Source: UBA11574 sp964591175
Lineage (GTDB): Bacteria; Desulfobacterota; Desulfobacteria; Desulfobacterales; UBA11574
DNA length: 64,000 nucleotides
Assembly: GCA_964591175.1 (NCBI GenBank)
Contig: CAZQAF010000001.1
Coordinates: forward strand, 46,735 to 110,734
Direction of reading: 5' to 3'
Part shown: piece by piece, positions 18,440 to 27,121 of the stretch
Numbering within the stretch: position 1 is the first letter of the stretch
How the letters are laid out: each line of letters opens with the position of its first letter
The notes under the pieces: model-generated
Told to the model about the DNA's origin: nothing
The model's input: only the letters and a program-made list of their open reading frames with translations
Databases searched by the model: none
Made by a program: the position numbers and the translations under genes

Positions 18440-19063
18440 ATGACTAAAAAACCCATCGTTGCACTTTTTCTCGATATCGGAGGCGTTTTACTCACCAACG
18501 GCTGGAGTCGCGATCTTAGAAAGCGCGCGGCCGACACGTTCGGACTCGATTATAAAGATATGGATGAACGGCACAATCTGACGTTCGGCACGTATGAAGA
18601 GGGAAAACTCAGCTTGGATCAGTATCTGAACCGGGTTGTTTTTTTCAAGGACCGTCCCTTTACCCGGGAAGATTTCAAGGCATTTATGTTTGCCCAGTCC
18701 GAACCCTTGACGGAAATGATCGAGTTTGTCTGCCGGCTCAAGCAAAGGTATCCGCTCAAAATTGCCGCGGTCAGCAACGAAGGGCGGGAGCTCACCATTT
18801 ACCGAGTCACCAAATTCAATTTAAAACGCTTTATCGATTTTTTTATCGCATCGTGTTTCGTGCATTTTCGAAAACCCGATGAAGACATATACCGCATCGC
18901 TCTGGATTGCGCCCAGGTGCCGGCCGAAGAGGTCGTCTATATCGATGATCGGGCCATGTTCGTAGAAATCGCGCAGGGGTTGGGGATTCGAGGTATTGTT
19001 CATCGTGGATTCGAATCCACCCGGGAAAAGCTGAAAGAAATGGGGCTGGAGATTCATGCATAA
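18440..19063 (+). CDS. HAD-superfamily hydrolase, subfamily IA
   Basis: A 207-residue protein whose start lies 2 bp after the tal-pgi stop. The nucleophile motif is FLDIGGVLLTNGW, the usual D-x-G-G-V-L form of subfamily IA. Motif II is in KIAAVSNEG, the motif III Lys in FRKPDEDIYRIAL, and the acidic motif in VVYIDDRAMFVEIAQGLG. The cap is small and helical. The substrate is probably a phosphorylated sugar or a damaged pathway intermediate, judged from its place in a pentose phosphate operon, but the family is broad and this is inference. Confidence 0.8.
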   Translation: MTKKPIVALFLDIGGVLLTNGWSRDLRKRAADTFGLDYKDMDERHNLTFGTYEEGKLSLDQYLNRVVFFKDRPFTREDFKAFMFAQSEPLTEMIEFVCRLKQRYPLKIAAVSNEGRELTIYRVTKFNLKRFIDFFIASCFVHFRKPDEDIYRIALDCAQVPAEEVVYIDDRAMFVEIAQGLGIRGIVHRGFESTREKLKEMGLEIHA

Positions 19064-19133
19064 CCGTCGACGCTATTCCATCATTTACAGTGTACAATTT
19101 CAGAAACCTTAATACAGACCAGGAGAAATAAAC

Positions 19134-19685
19134 ATGGCCGATCATGATAACCATAAAAAATGCAATATCGGATTGATCGGGCTGGGGGGCATGGGGCGCA
19201 ATTTTGCGCAGAACATGGCCGATCATGGATTCTCTGTTGCAGGATATGACCGGGACAAAGAAAAAAATCAGGCGTTGATGACTGAAAAGACCAAGCAAGA
19301 GGATCTGCGCGCCGCTCATGACATCAAAGAATTTATCGGCCTTTTTTCCCGGCCCAGAAGTGTGATGATGCTGGTGCCCGCAGGAGATCCCGTGGACGCC
19401 GTAATCGATGAACTCCTTTTGTATCTTGAACCCGGGGATCTCATTATCGACAGCGGCAATTCGCGGTTTACGGATACGAACCGGCGCATTCGATCCATAG
19501 AAAGCAAAGGGTTCCAATATCTGGGAATGGGAATGTCCGGCGGTGAAAGCGGGGCCCGCCGGGGTCCGAGCCTGATGCCGGGCGGCACCCGTAAAGGATA
19601 TGAGCGAATTGCCGAAATTCTTGAAGCGGCCGCCGCCCGGGTGGATGCCGCCGGAACCTTTCACACCAGATGGGGAAAGCAATAA
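19134..19685 (+). CDS. gnd: Truncated 6-phosphogluconate dehydrogenase (NADP-binding domain only)
   Basis: The 183 residues match only the N-terminal Rossmann domain of 6-phosphogluconate dehydrogenase: NIGLIGLGGMGRNFAQNMAD, DLIIDSGNSRFTDT and GMGMSGGESGARRGPSLMPGG. The usual protein has 300-470 residues; the catalytic helix with the K-x-x-H-N motif and the whole all-helical domain are absent. The frame ends in HTRWGKQ, then TAAGGAGTTCATATG leads directly into zwf. The truncated form keeps a good ribosome-binding site and intact coding, so it may be a recent deletion or a protein with an altered role. If dead, the oxidative branch would need another Gnd elsewhere. Confidence 0.75.
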   Translation: MADHDNHKKCNIGLIGLGGMGRNFAQNMADHGFSVAGYDRDKEKNQALMTEKTKQEDLRAAHDIKEFIGLFSRPRSVMMLVPAGDPVDAVIDELLLYLEPGDLIIDSGNSRFTDTNRRIRSIESKGFQYLGMGMSGGESGARRGPSLMPGGTRKGYERIAEILEAAAARVDAAGTFHTRWGKQ

Positions 19686-19694
19686 GGAGTTCAT

Positions 19695-21251
19695 ATGAAA
19701 AACGGAAAATCGCTGGATGCGACGCTTTTTGTTATTTTCGGAGCCGCGGGGGATCTGACGCAGCGAAAATTGATTCCCGCCCTTTACAATCTGTATTTGA
19801 ACGGCTGGATGCCCGAAAAATTCGAAGTCATCGGCACGAGTTCCAGAGAGATGAATGATGTGAAATTCCGGGACCATCTTCGCAAGGGTGTGAATCAGTC
19901 CTCCCGGCGGGGAAAGGTGAAAGACGAAGATTGGAAAAATTTTGCCCAATGTCTCCATATCATCAAAATGGACCTGACCGAAGCAAAAGCATACAAAACT
20001 CTGGCCAAGATACTCGCCGACCGGGAAAAGGAATGGGGCGAGCAAGCAAACCGCATTTTCTACCTGGCCTTGCCGCCGAGCATGATTGAACCGGTGACCC
20101 GGCATCTGGCGGCGTCAAAACTGAATCAAGAACGGAAAAGGGCCCGGATTGTCGTTGAAAAACCCTTTGGGCATGATCTCGAGTCGGCCGGAACGTTAAA
20201 CCGCCTTTTGACCGGGATTTTCGAAGAGCGGCAGATTTTTCGCATCGACCACTATCTGGGAAAGGAAACCGTACAGAATATTCTGGCCTTCCGCTTCGGC
20301 AATACCCTTTTCGAGCCCATCTGGAACCGGCAGTATATCGATCATATTCAGATTACCGTGGCCGAAGACCAGGGAATCGGCCACCGGGGGCGATACTATG
20401 ATAAGGCCGGCGCCCTACGGGACATGATCCAGAATCATCTGCTGCAGATACTCTGTCTGATCGCCATGGAAGCCCCGGTGTCCTTCGACGATAATGAGGT
20501 TCGCAATAAAAAAGTGGATGTGCTTCATGCCATACGGCCCATTTCCCATGAGCAGGTGCATCGCCATGCCGTGCGCGGCCAGTACGGTGCGGGAAAAATC
20601 AACGGGGAATATGTTAAAGGATATCATGACGAAGAAAACATCTCCGAAAATTCCTTCACGGAAACGTTTGCGGCTATTAAACTTTACGTCGATAACTGGC
20701 GATGGCAGGGCGTACCCTTTTTTTTAAGGAGCGGCAAGCGGCTGCCGGCAAAAATCTCTGAGGTTTCCATTCAATTCAAGCCGGTTCCCCACCAGACATT
20801 TCCGACTTCCGCAACATTGGACTGGCGCCCCAACCGGCTGCTGATCGCCATCCAGCCGGAAGAGGGGATCCTGTTGCGATTCGAGGTCAAAAAGCCCGGT
20901 CCCATATTCCAGCTTTCTCCGGTAATGATGCAGTTTTTCTATCGTGAGGCGTTTAAAGCCGTGCCACCGGAGGCTTATGAGACATTGCTGCTGGATATCA
21001 TGAAAAACGACGCCACTCTTTTTTTGAGAGGGGATCAGGCGGAGGCGGCATGGTCGGTCATCGGCCCTGTTTTAGATGTCTGGAGCAGTGTGAAATCCAC
21101 CGATTTCCCAAACTATCAGGCCGGTACCTGGGGGCCTGAAGAATCCGACATACTCATTGCCCAAGACGGTTTCTCCTGGATTACACCCACCACGCTCAAG
21201 TGCCAGGAAGATGCGTCGGTATGCCGGATTATTACGGAACCGCTGCCATGA
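19695..21251 (+). CDS. zwf: Glucose-6-phosphate 1-dehydrogenase
   Basis: This 518-residue enzyme has the NADP-binding motif GAAGDLTQRKLIPALYNL near the N-terminus (usual spelling GASGDL), the EKPFGHD motif and the catalytic RIDHYLGKETVQNI with its active-site histidine. It oxidises glucose-6-phosphate to 6-phosphogluconolactone and forms reduced pyridine nucleotide. Its length is somewhat above the common 490. The ribosome-binding site AAGGAG lies within the stop codon region of the truncated gnd gene, and the stop overlaps pgl by ATGA, so expression is likely coupled. Presence of an oxidative pentose phosphate branch is notable in an anaerobe with Wood-Ljungdahl genes. Confidence 0.93.
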   Translation: MKNGKSLDATLFVIFGAAGDLTQRKLIPALYNLYLNGWMPEKFEVIGTSSREMNDVKFRDHLRKGVNQSSRRGKVKDEDWKNFAQCLHIIKMDLTEAKAYKTLAKILADREKEWGEQANRIFYLALPPSMIEPVTRHLAASKLNQERKRARIVVEKPFGHDLESAGTLNRLLTGIFEERQIFRIDHYLGKETVQNILAFRFGNTLFEPIWNRQYIDHIQITVAEDQGIGHRGRYYDKAGALRDMIQNHLLQILCLIAMEAPVSFDDNEVRNKKVDVLHAIRPISHEQVHRHAVRGQYGAGKINGEYVKGYHDEENISENSFTETFAAIKLYVDNWRWQGVPFFLRSGKRLPAKISEVSIQFKPVPHQTFPTSATLDWRPNRLLIAIQPEEGILLRFEVKKPGPIFQLSPVMMQFFYREAFKAVPPEAYETLLLDIMKNDATLFLRGDQAEAAWSVIGPVLDVWSSVKSTDFPNYQAGTWGPEESDILIAQDGFSWITPTTLKCQEDASVCRIITEPLP

Positions 21252-21970
21252 TTCGCGTCCTTTCCGATTTGGAATCTTTAAGCCTGGAGGCGGCCGGGAT
21301 TTTTGTTCAGCAGGCACAGTCTTCGGTAGACCGGCGGGGACGTTTCTGCGTGGCGCTTTCCGGAGGCCGCACACCCACGCGCCTGTATGAAATACTGGCC
21401 GGCCCGATTTTTCATAATAAAGTTCCCTGGGACCGAACCTATATTTTCTGGGGGGATGAACGCTGCGTCCCGGCAGATGACCCAAAAAACAACGCGCTGA
21501 TGGCACGACAGAGGCTCCTTGACCACGTTCCCGTACCGCCGGAACAGATTCACCCGATTCTGTGCCATGAAGCACCGGCAAAATCCGCTAAGCAGTACGG
21601 TGACTTGCTGTATCATTTCTATGCCGCCGGTCCGCCGGCTTTCGACTTTGTTTTACTGGGGCTGGGAGAAGACGGGCATACCGCGTCCCTTTTTCCATAC
21701 GATGAAATCTTGAATGATCAAGATGCATGGACGTCTGCCGTTTATGTTCAAGAACAGGACATGTACCGGGTAACCCTGATGCCGGCTGTCATCAACCGGG
21801 CGCGGATGGTGGTGTTTCTGGTTTCCGGAGATTCCAAAGCATCTGTTTTAAAAGAGGTGATTGCCGGACCGGCAGACCCTTTCCGGCTGCCGGCCCAGCT
21901 GATCCGGCCGGTACCCGGTGAACGGGTCTGGCTGGCCGACCGCGCGGCTGCAGCCTTGCTGGATCTGTAG
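21248..21970 (+). CDS. pgl: 6-phosphogluconolactonase
   Basis: The ATG at 21248 overlaps the zwf stop (ATGA) and is preferred over an in-frame ATG 48 bp upstream inside zwf. The 240-residue product has FCVALSGGRTPTRLYEIL, the DERCVPADDPKNN segment (IFWGDERC), and FVLLGLGEDGHTASLFP with the catalytic-type His, all standard for DevB/SOL-type lactonases. It hydrolyses the product of Zwf to 6-phosphogluconate. It is the last gene of the pentose phosphate operon. Confidence 0.93.
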   Translation: MIRVLSDLESLSLEAAGIFVQQAQSSVDRRGRFCVALSGGRTPTRLYEILAGPIFHNKVPWDRTYIFWGDERCVPADDPKNNALMARQRLLDHVPVPPEQIHPILCHEAPAKSAKQYGDLLYHFYAAGPPAFDFVLLGLGEDGHTASLFPYDEILNDQDAWTSAVYVQEQDMYRVTLMPAVINRARMVVFLVSGDSKASVLKEVIAGPADPFRLPAQLIRPVPGERVWLADRAAAALLDL

Positions 21971-22027
21971 ATCACTCCCCTTTCCTAAAATCCCAATATT
22001 TTATCCGGTTTAAAGAAAAAAGCCGTC

Positions 22028-22215
22028 TTGACAATATTTCTGGCGTGCAATATTTTAAAATAAGTCGTTGTTGCCGGAGCATGAGGCTGTCTGATATCCC
22101 GATCTACGAAATATTGGGATGGTTGATGCTTTGGCACAAAATGTTAACTTTTTCCTTATTCCTAACTCGAAAGGTAATTCTTCTCACTTCATACTCACTT
22201 CACTTTTTCCCGAAT
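22028..22215 (+). promoter_or_regulatory. Shared promoter-leader module, copy D
   Basis: TTGACAATA begins at 22028; a 17-nt spacer with TGGCGTGC ends at TATTTT, a good -10. The leader has GATATCCCGAT, TTGATGCTTTGGCA, TTTTTCCTTATTCCTAACTC and CTTCTCACTTCATACTCACT, each matching a motif in the other copies. This fills the 324-bp gap upstream of the acetate-type transporter. Confidence 0.6.
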
Positions 22216-22294
22216 TTAAAATGACAATTCATATCACTCAAAAGGAAAATCTCATTACTTTTCATTATTAAGATACATCTAAAAGGAGGCTCAA

Positions 22295-22885
22295 ATGAAT
22301 GAAGCAAAATTAGGCAACCCCGCTGTTGTCGGTCTAGGCGGATTCGGTATGACCACGTTATGCTTGCAGTTCCACAACCTTGGCTGGGTCGGAATTGGAC
22401 CTGTGCTGTGGCTGGGGCTTATATTCGGAGGCAGCGCCCAATTGATTGCGGGCCTGCTGGAGTTCAAAACAGGCAATAACTTTGGTTTTTGCGCGTTCAG
22501 CGGATACGGCGCATTCTGGATCGCTTTATGTTTTTATGTTATTTTCGGAACCAATGCAGAGCTCATAAAAATGTACCCCACCCTGAAATTGACAGGCCAT
22601 GGTTTAGGCATTTTTCTGCTCATGTGGACATTTTTTACCTTTATTTTATTCATCGCGTCCATGAAGCATCACTCTACACTTGCCTGGATATTTCTCACCT
22701 TGCTCTTAGGGTTTATCGGGCTGGATTTCAAAGAGCTGGCCGGGAACAAACTTCTGGGTACACTCGCTGCCTGGGATCTCATCGTCTGCGCGCTGCTGGC
22801 CTGGTATCTCATGGCCCATGTGGTTTTTGCAGAGGCCGGTATCAATCTGCCCGTTGGCAAGCCATGGATCAAGAGCGGCAGCTAA
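22295..22885 (+). CDS. satP: GPR1/FUN34/YaaH-family acetate/succinate transporter
   Basis: The 196-residue membrane protein starts after AAAAGGAGG. It has the family signature near the N-terminus (GNPAVVGLGGFGMTT, a variant of NPAPLGL) and six hydrophobic segments; FGGSAQLIAGLLEFKTGNNFG is the conserved loop after helix 2. This family forms proton-coupled acetate or succinate channels in the inner membrane (SatP, AceTr). In an organism with the Wood-Ljungdahl pathway, acetate uptake or release is a sensible role. It stands alone behind its own promoter-leader module. Confidence 0.88.
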   Translation: MNEAKLGNPAVVGLGGFGMTTLCLQFHNLGWVGIGPVLWLGLIFGGSAQLIAGLLEFKTGNNFGFCAFSGYGAFWIALCFYVIFGTNAELIKMYPTLKLTGHGLGIFLLMWTFFTFILFIASMKHHSTLAWIFLTLLLGFIGLDFKELAGNKLLGTLAAWDLIVCALLAWYLMAHVVFAEAGINLPVGKPWIKSGS

Positions 22886-22928
22886 TATTTCGGGCTTCGG
22901 CCCAATAGCTTAGCAACGCATTTAACTG

Positions 22929-22957
22929 TGCCCCGTCTGCAAAAAGCAGCCGGGGCA
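22929..22957 (+). terminator. Stem-loop after satP
   Basis: TGCCCCGTCTGC, then AAAAA, then GCAGCCGGGGCA can fold into a long G/C-rich hairpin 44 bp past the transporter stop. A T-run is absent, so it may stop decay or act with Rho instead of as a classic terminator. Confidence 0.4.
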
Positions 22958-23103
22958 TCGACTGCCGGAACCCCGCCGCCTGCAAAGAGGCCGCAATCTT
23001 TTTTCATGCCGGGTGTTTTTCCGTTTTGATTTATGGTATAGTACATTTTTAACTGCGGCGGCGCGCGACAAATTTATTAATTTAGCATTCTGGAGGCTAC
23101 CTC

Positions 23104-25854
23104 ATGATACAGAAGAAACGGTTATGGGTTGTTGGAGGGCTGGTAATTATCGTTTTGGCTGCGCTGAGCTTGTTTATGCATTACTACGGCGATTGGCTTT
23201 GGTTCCAAAATTTGGGCTTTTCGCAGGTTTTTACCACGGTTTTGTGGGCAAAGTTCTTAGCTTTTGCAGCGTTTTTTATCATCTTTGCTATTTTTGCAGG
23301 GGTGAACATTTTTATCGCCAGAAAATGGGGGGCGCCGTCTCGATCTCTCAGGACGGTTACGCCTCAATCACCGGTCACATCCCTGGATATTCTTTTTCAA
23401 GAGAAATACGCTCCCTATGTATGGGCCCTTATCGTCGTGTTCCTGTCCGGCATCATGGGTGTGAGTGCGTCCAACTCATGGATGACTTTTTTGCAGTTCA
23501 TCCACAATTCTAAATTCGGGGTTTCGGATCCCATTTTTTCCAAAGATGTGGGCTTTTATGTCTTCAAGCTGCCGCTCTATAATTTTTTGCAGCAGTGGTG
23601 TTTATTTGCGTTGTTTTTTGTGATCGTCGCCGTCGGTCTCTCCTATTATATGGATCAGGCCGTAGGGGTTCAGCAAAACCGGTTCTATTTTGATTCCAAG
23701 GCAAAGGTCCATCTGGTGGTGCTGGGCGGACTTTTTGCGCTGAGACTCGCCTGGTCCTACTGGCTGAAAATTTACGGTCTGATGTATTCCAACAGCGGCG
23801 TCGCCTACGGGGCCAGTTACGCGGATGTCCATGCACAATTACCCGCCTACCGGGTTCTGTTGGTTTTGAGCGTTCTTGTGGCTATTTTGCTGTTTTTCAT
23901 GCCCGTTCTGAAAAAATGGAAGTGGGTAATTTATGCCATCGGGATTTATTTTGTGGTTCTGGTCAGCTTTTCCTGGATTTATCCGGGCATCATCGAGCAA
24001 TATGTGGTGAAGCCCAATGAACTCACCAAGGAAACCCCCTACATAGAGAACAATATCAAGTTCACCCGTCTTGCTTATGGTTTCAACAAGGCAAAGGAAG
24101 AGCCGTTTCCGATCAAGGACACCATGACATACAGCGATATTAAGAAAAACGAATCCACGATCCACAATATCCGGTTGTGGGATCGCCGGCCGCTGATTCA
24201 AACCTACAAGCAGCTTCAGGAAATCAGGCTTTACTACGATTTTAACAGCGTGGATGTGGACCGTTACCATTTGAAAGGCAAGTACACGGAAGTCGCCCTT
24301 GCCGGAAGGGAACTGCCCGCGTCGCAGCTCCCCGCGCGTGCCAGAACCTGGGTCAATATGCACCTCGTTTACACCCATGGCTACGGGGTGGTCATGAGCC
24401 CCGTTAACGAATTCACTTCGGACGGTCTTCCCAATTTTATCGTCCAGGATATTCCGCCCCGCTCCAGCACTTCCATCGACATCACGCAGCCTGAAATCTA
24501 CTATGGTGAAGAAACCAATGAATTTACCATCGTCCATACCACTACCCAAGAATTCGATTATCCCAAAGGCGATCAGAATGCGTATACTTCATATCGTGGA
24601 AAAGGCGGCGTGCAGCTTTCCAGCTACTTCCGAAGACTGGTCTACAGTCTGGATTTGTCCGATATCAATTTCATTCTGTCCCGCCATATCACAAATCAAA
24701 GCCGGGTCATGTTCCACCGCGTGATTACCGACCGGGACCGGACAATAGCGCCGTTTCTTTCGTATGATTCGGATCCCTATTTGGTGGTGGGCGATAACGG
24801 TCATCTGTATTGGATTCATGACGCCTATACGACCACCAACATGTATCCCTATTCGGAACCTGTGGTTCAGAGCCGTGAAAAGAACGGCATCAATTACATC
24901 CGAAACTCGGTCAAGGTCGTGATTGACGCTTACAACGGGGACGTTTCTTACTACATCATCGATCCTTCGGATCCCCTGGTTCAGACCTACAGTAAAATAT
25001 TTCCCGTCTTGTTCAAACCGGCAAAAGACATGCCTAAATTTCTGAGGGCACATATCCGTTATCCCATGGATCTCTTTATCATCCAGGCACAAATGTACGC
25101 CACGTATCATATGACCGACCCGCAGGTTTTTTACAACCGGGAGGATTTATGGAGCATCCCTCAGGAAATTTATGAGAATAAACAACAATCCATACTGCCT
25201 TATTACATCATTATGAAATTACCGGGTGCCCAAACAGAAGAATTCATCCTGATGCTTCCGCTGACGCCGTCGAAAAAAGATAATATGGTCGCCTGGATGT
25301 GCGCTCGCTGCGATGGCGACAATTATGGGCAGCTCCTGATCTATACACTGTCCAAAGAAAAGTTGATTTACGGTCCCATGCAGATCGAGGCGCGCATCAA
25401 CCAGCAGCCGAGCATATCTTCGGAGCTGACGTTGTGGGGCCAGCAAGGCTCCAACGTGATTCGAGGAAATCTGCTCATCATCCCCATCGCCCATTCCTTT
25501 TTATACGTAGAGCCGGTTTATCTCCAGTCGGAACAGGGCCAGATACCGCAGTTGAAACGGGTGATCGCCGTTCAGAATGGACAGTTGGAAATGAGAAAGA
25601 ACCTCGATGCGGCGCTGCGTGCAATCTTTTCCATTGAAGGCGTGCCGGAAAAGCAGCAACAAAAAGTGCTCAGCGGCCTGCCTGCCGGCCCCCTTTCCGA
25701 CATGGCCCAACAGGCGCTCACTCACTACAACAAGGCTCTGGAATATCTCAAACAGGCCAACTGGCGCAAGTACGGCGATGAACTGGATCAAATCCATCAG
25801 ATACTGCAGTCCATGGCAGGAAATAAAAAGGAAAGGCCGGCCGGGAAGAAATGA
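23104..25854 (+). CDS. UPF0182 family large membrane protein
   Basis: The 916-residue protein has seven or so hydrophobic segments in the first 310 residues (for example LWVVGGLVIIVLAALSLFM, FLAFAAFFIIFAIFAGVNIF) followed by a large extracytoplasmic domain. The segments YYGDWLWFQNLGFSQVF, RFYFDSKAKVHL and the PEIYYGEETNEFTIVHT region fit UPF0182 (COG1615). The function of the family is unknown. The C-terminal 60 residues form a Gln/Lys-rich helical tail. The gene converges with the DUF202 genes on the other strand, only 46 bp away. Confidence 0.85.
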   Translation: MIQKKRLWVVGGLVIIVLAALSLFMHYYGDWLWFQNLGFSQVFTTVLWAKFLAFAAFFIIFAIFAGVNIFIARKWGAPSRSLRTVTPQSPVTSLDILFQEKYAPYVWALIVVFLSGIMGVSASNSWMTFLQFIHNSKFGVSDPIFSKDVGFYVFKLPLYNFLQQWCLFALFFVIVAVGLSYYMDQAVGVQQNRFYFDSKAKVHLVVLGGLFALRLAWSYWLKIYGLMYSNSGVAYGASYADVHAQLPAYRVLLVLSVLVAILLFFMPVLKKWKWVIYAIGIYFVVLVSFSWIYPGIIEQYVVKPNELTKETPYIENNIKFTRLAYGFNKAKEEPFPIKDTMTYSDIKKNESTIHNIRLWDRRPLIQTYKQLQEIRLYYDFNSVDVDRYHLKGKYTEVALAGRELPASQLPARARTWVNMHLVYTHGYGVVMSPVNEFTSDGLPNFIVQDIPPRSSTSIDITQPEIYYGEETNEFTIVHTTTQEFDYPKGDQNAYTSYRGKGGVQLSSYFRRLVYSLDLSDINFILSRHITNQSRVMFHRVITDRDRTIAPFLSYDSDPYLVVGDNGHLYWIHDAYTTTNMYPYSEPVVQSREKNGINYIRNSVKVVIDAYNGDVSYYIIDPSDPLVQTYSKIFPVLFKPAKDMPKFLRAHIRYPMDLFIIQAQMYATYHMTDPQVFYNREDLWSIPQEIYENKQQSILPYYIIMKLPGAQTEEFILMLPLTPSKKDNMVAWMCARCDGDNYGQLLIYTLSKEKLIYGPMQIEARINQQPSISSELTLWGQQGSNVIRGNLLIIPIAHSFLYVEPVYLQSEQGQIPQLKRVIAVQNGQLEMRKNLDAALRAIFSIEGVPEKQQQKVLSGLPAGPLSDMAQQALTHYNKALEYLKQANWRKYGDELDQIHQILQSMAGNKKERPAGKK

Positions 25855-25900
25855 TGACGCAAGTGACGGCAAGATCATCTCGGACGATCTGTATCGATGC

Positions 25901-27121
25901 CTACATTATGATCGGCGCGTCTTTTGCTGCTTCGTATTGTTCCTTTCGAACAGGCCAATACCAGACGGCGCCGTCGGCAGCCATTAAAAAGCCTGCGATG
26001 ATGAGGAATAAATCCACGATGGTCAACATGCTCAGGCCGAAGTATTCGATAAGACCCAGCCCGATGCTCATGAAGGCAACGCCGGTGCGAATGAAGGAAA
26101 GGCCGGTTCTGGCACGCGCATAGATGGTCCGGTAACAGCCTTCCACCGTACGTTGGGCCGCAAGGGCGTTTCTTTCATGGGCCAGAGAGGATCGCGCCTT
26201 GTTGTCCAAAGAGGGTTCGATGAACACGCAGCTGTTGGGAAGCATGTCGGCAAGCCGTGCCAGCATGGTCCATTTTTCGGACGGCTTTTCCGGCTTTCTT
26301 TCGACATACTGATAGTTTTCGAGAAAATACAGGGTCGCTGCGGATACCTCCACTAGGGTCTGGTGCTTCGGCGGACGCAAAATGGATCTTTTGATCCTAA
26401 AGTAGGTGGAGATCCCGACAAGGACGATGCAAAACCCCGACCCGATCATCACCCAGTAAAGGGGAACCAAAGATGGGACCGGCCGGATACGCAGCAGTGC
26501 TCTGCCCAGCATGATGAGTCCCAATCCCCAGCGGAGCAGGCTGAGGTAGGTTCTGGCTCTGGCAAAATCGGTTCGATAGCAGGCCAGTTTCGTTCTCCAG
26601 CGGGCCATGGTATTGCGCCAGAAAGCAAGACCGGTTCGTTCATTGCCGATGATTTGTTCGGGAATGGAATTCAGAAAGTCCTGGATAAAGGCTCTGATGT
26701 CCTCTCCCAGAGCAACCCTGAATTCAAAGTCTTTTGCCGGGATGCATCTTTTGACTTCGTCGACCATCCGGGAATCCTGCGGGTCGCTCGCTGCAACCAC
26801 AACCGTCTCGTGATCCTTGATGATGGGGAACCACTGGCCGGCACAGAGCATATCGGCATCCAGTCCTGCCAGCAATTCCGGCGGCACGGGAAGTCTCTCG
26901 TCATATTCGGCCCACCGGCAATGATAGTACTCGGAAAGGGCCTCGAGAATTTTTCGCCGGGGAACATCATATTCGTGGCGAAGCACCCATTCCAATTCCA
27001 TGTTGCGGCACACCGCATCATGGCTCTCCGCACGGAGTTCTTCCAGGCTTATCTCGCCGGCATCGACCAAATGCAAAAGCCTTTCCATCTCTTGCGGCGG
27101 CATGTCATTAGAGATCTTCAT
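25901..27121 (-). CDS. MshEN-like domain protein with two DUF202-type membrane modules
   Basis: The 406-residue protein begins with an N-terminal domain (residues 1-150) that resembles the MshEN/type II secretion ATPase N-domain: KILEALSEYYHCRWAEYDE, then VVVAASDPQDS. Two DUF202 (YidH-like) modules follow, at about 163-245 and 314-395. Each has an Arg/Thr-rich amphipathic helix (HERNALAAQRTVEGCYRTIY), then RARTGLSFIRTG and two membrane helices. The ATPase core of GspE/MshE is absent, so it is not a secretion motor. MshEN domains can bind cyclic di-GMP, so a membrane sensor is a possible role. It overlaps the upstream related gene by 14 nt. Confidence 0.75.
   Translation of the reverse strand: MKISNDMPPQEMERLLHLVDAGEISLEELRAESHDAVCRNMELEWVLRHEYDVPRRKILEALSEYYHCRWAEYDERLPVPPELLAGLDADMLCAGQWFPIIKDHETVVVAASDPQDSRMVDEVKRCIPAKDFEFRVALGEDIRAFIQDFLNSIPEQIIGNERTGLAFWRNTMARWRTKLACYRTDFARARTYLSLLRWGLGLIMLGRALLRIRPVPSLVPLYWVMIGSGFCIVLVGISTYFRIKRSILRPPKHQTLVEVSAATLYFLENYQYVERKPEKPSEKWTMLARLADMLPNSCVFIEPSLDNKARSSLAHERNALAAQRTVEGCYRTIYARARTGLSFIRTGVAFMSIGLGLIEYFGLSMLTIVDLFLIIAGFLMAADGAVWYWPVRKEQYEAAKDAPIIM

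Noticed and set aside
18843..20105. 420-codon minus-strand frame across the HAD, gnd and zwf genes
   Set aside because: It crosses three well-supported plus-strand genes and has no family motif.
25607..25987. Plus-strand frames overlapping the UPF0182 end
   Set aside because: Out of frame with UPF0182, run into the convergent gene and have no domain.
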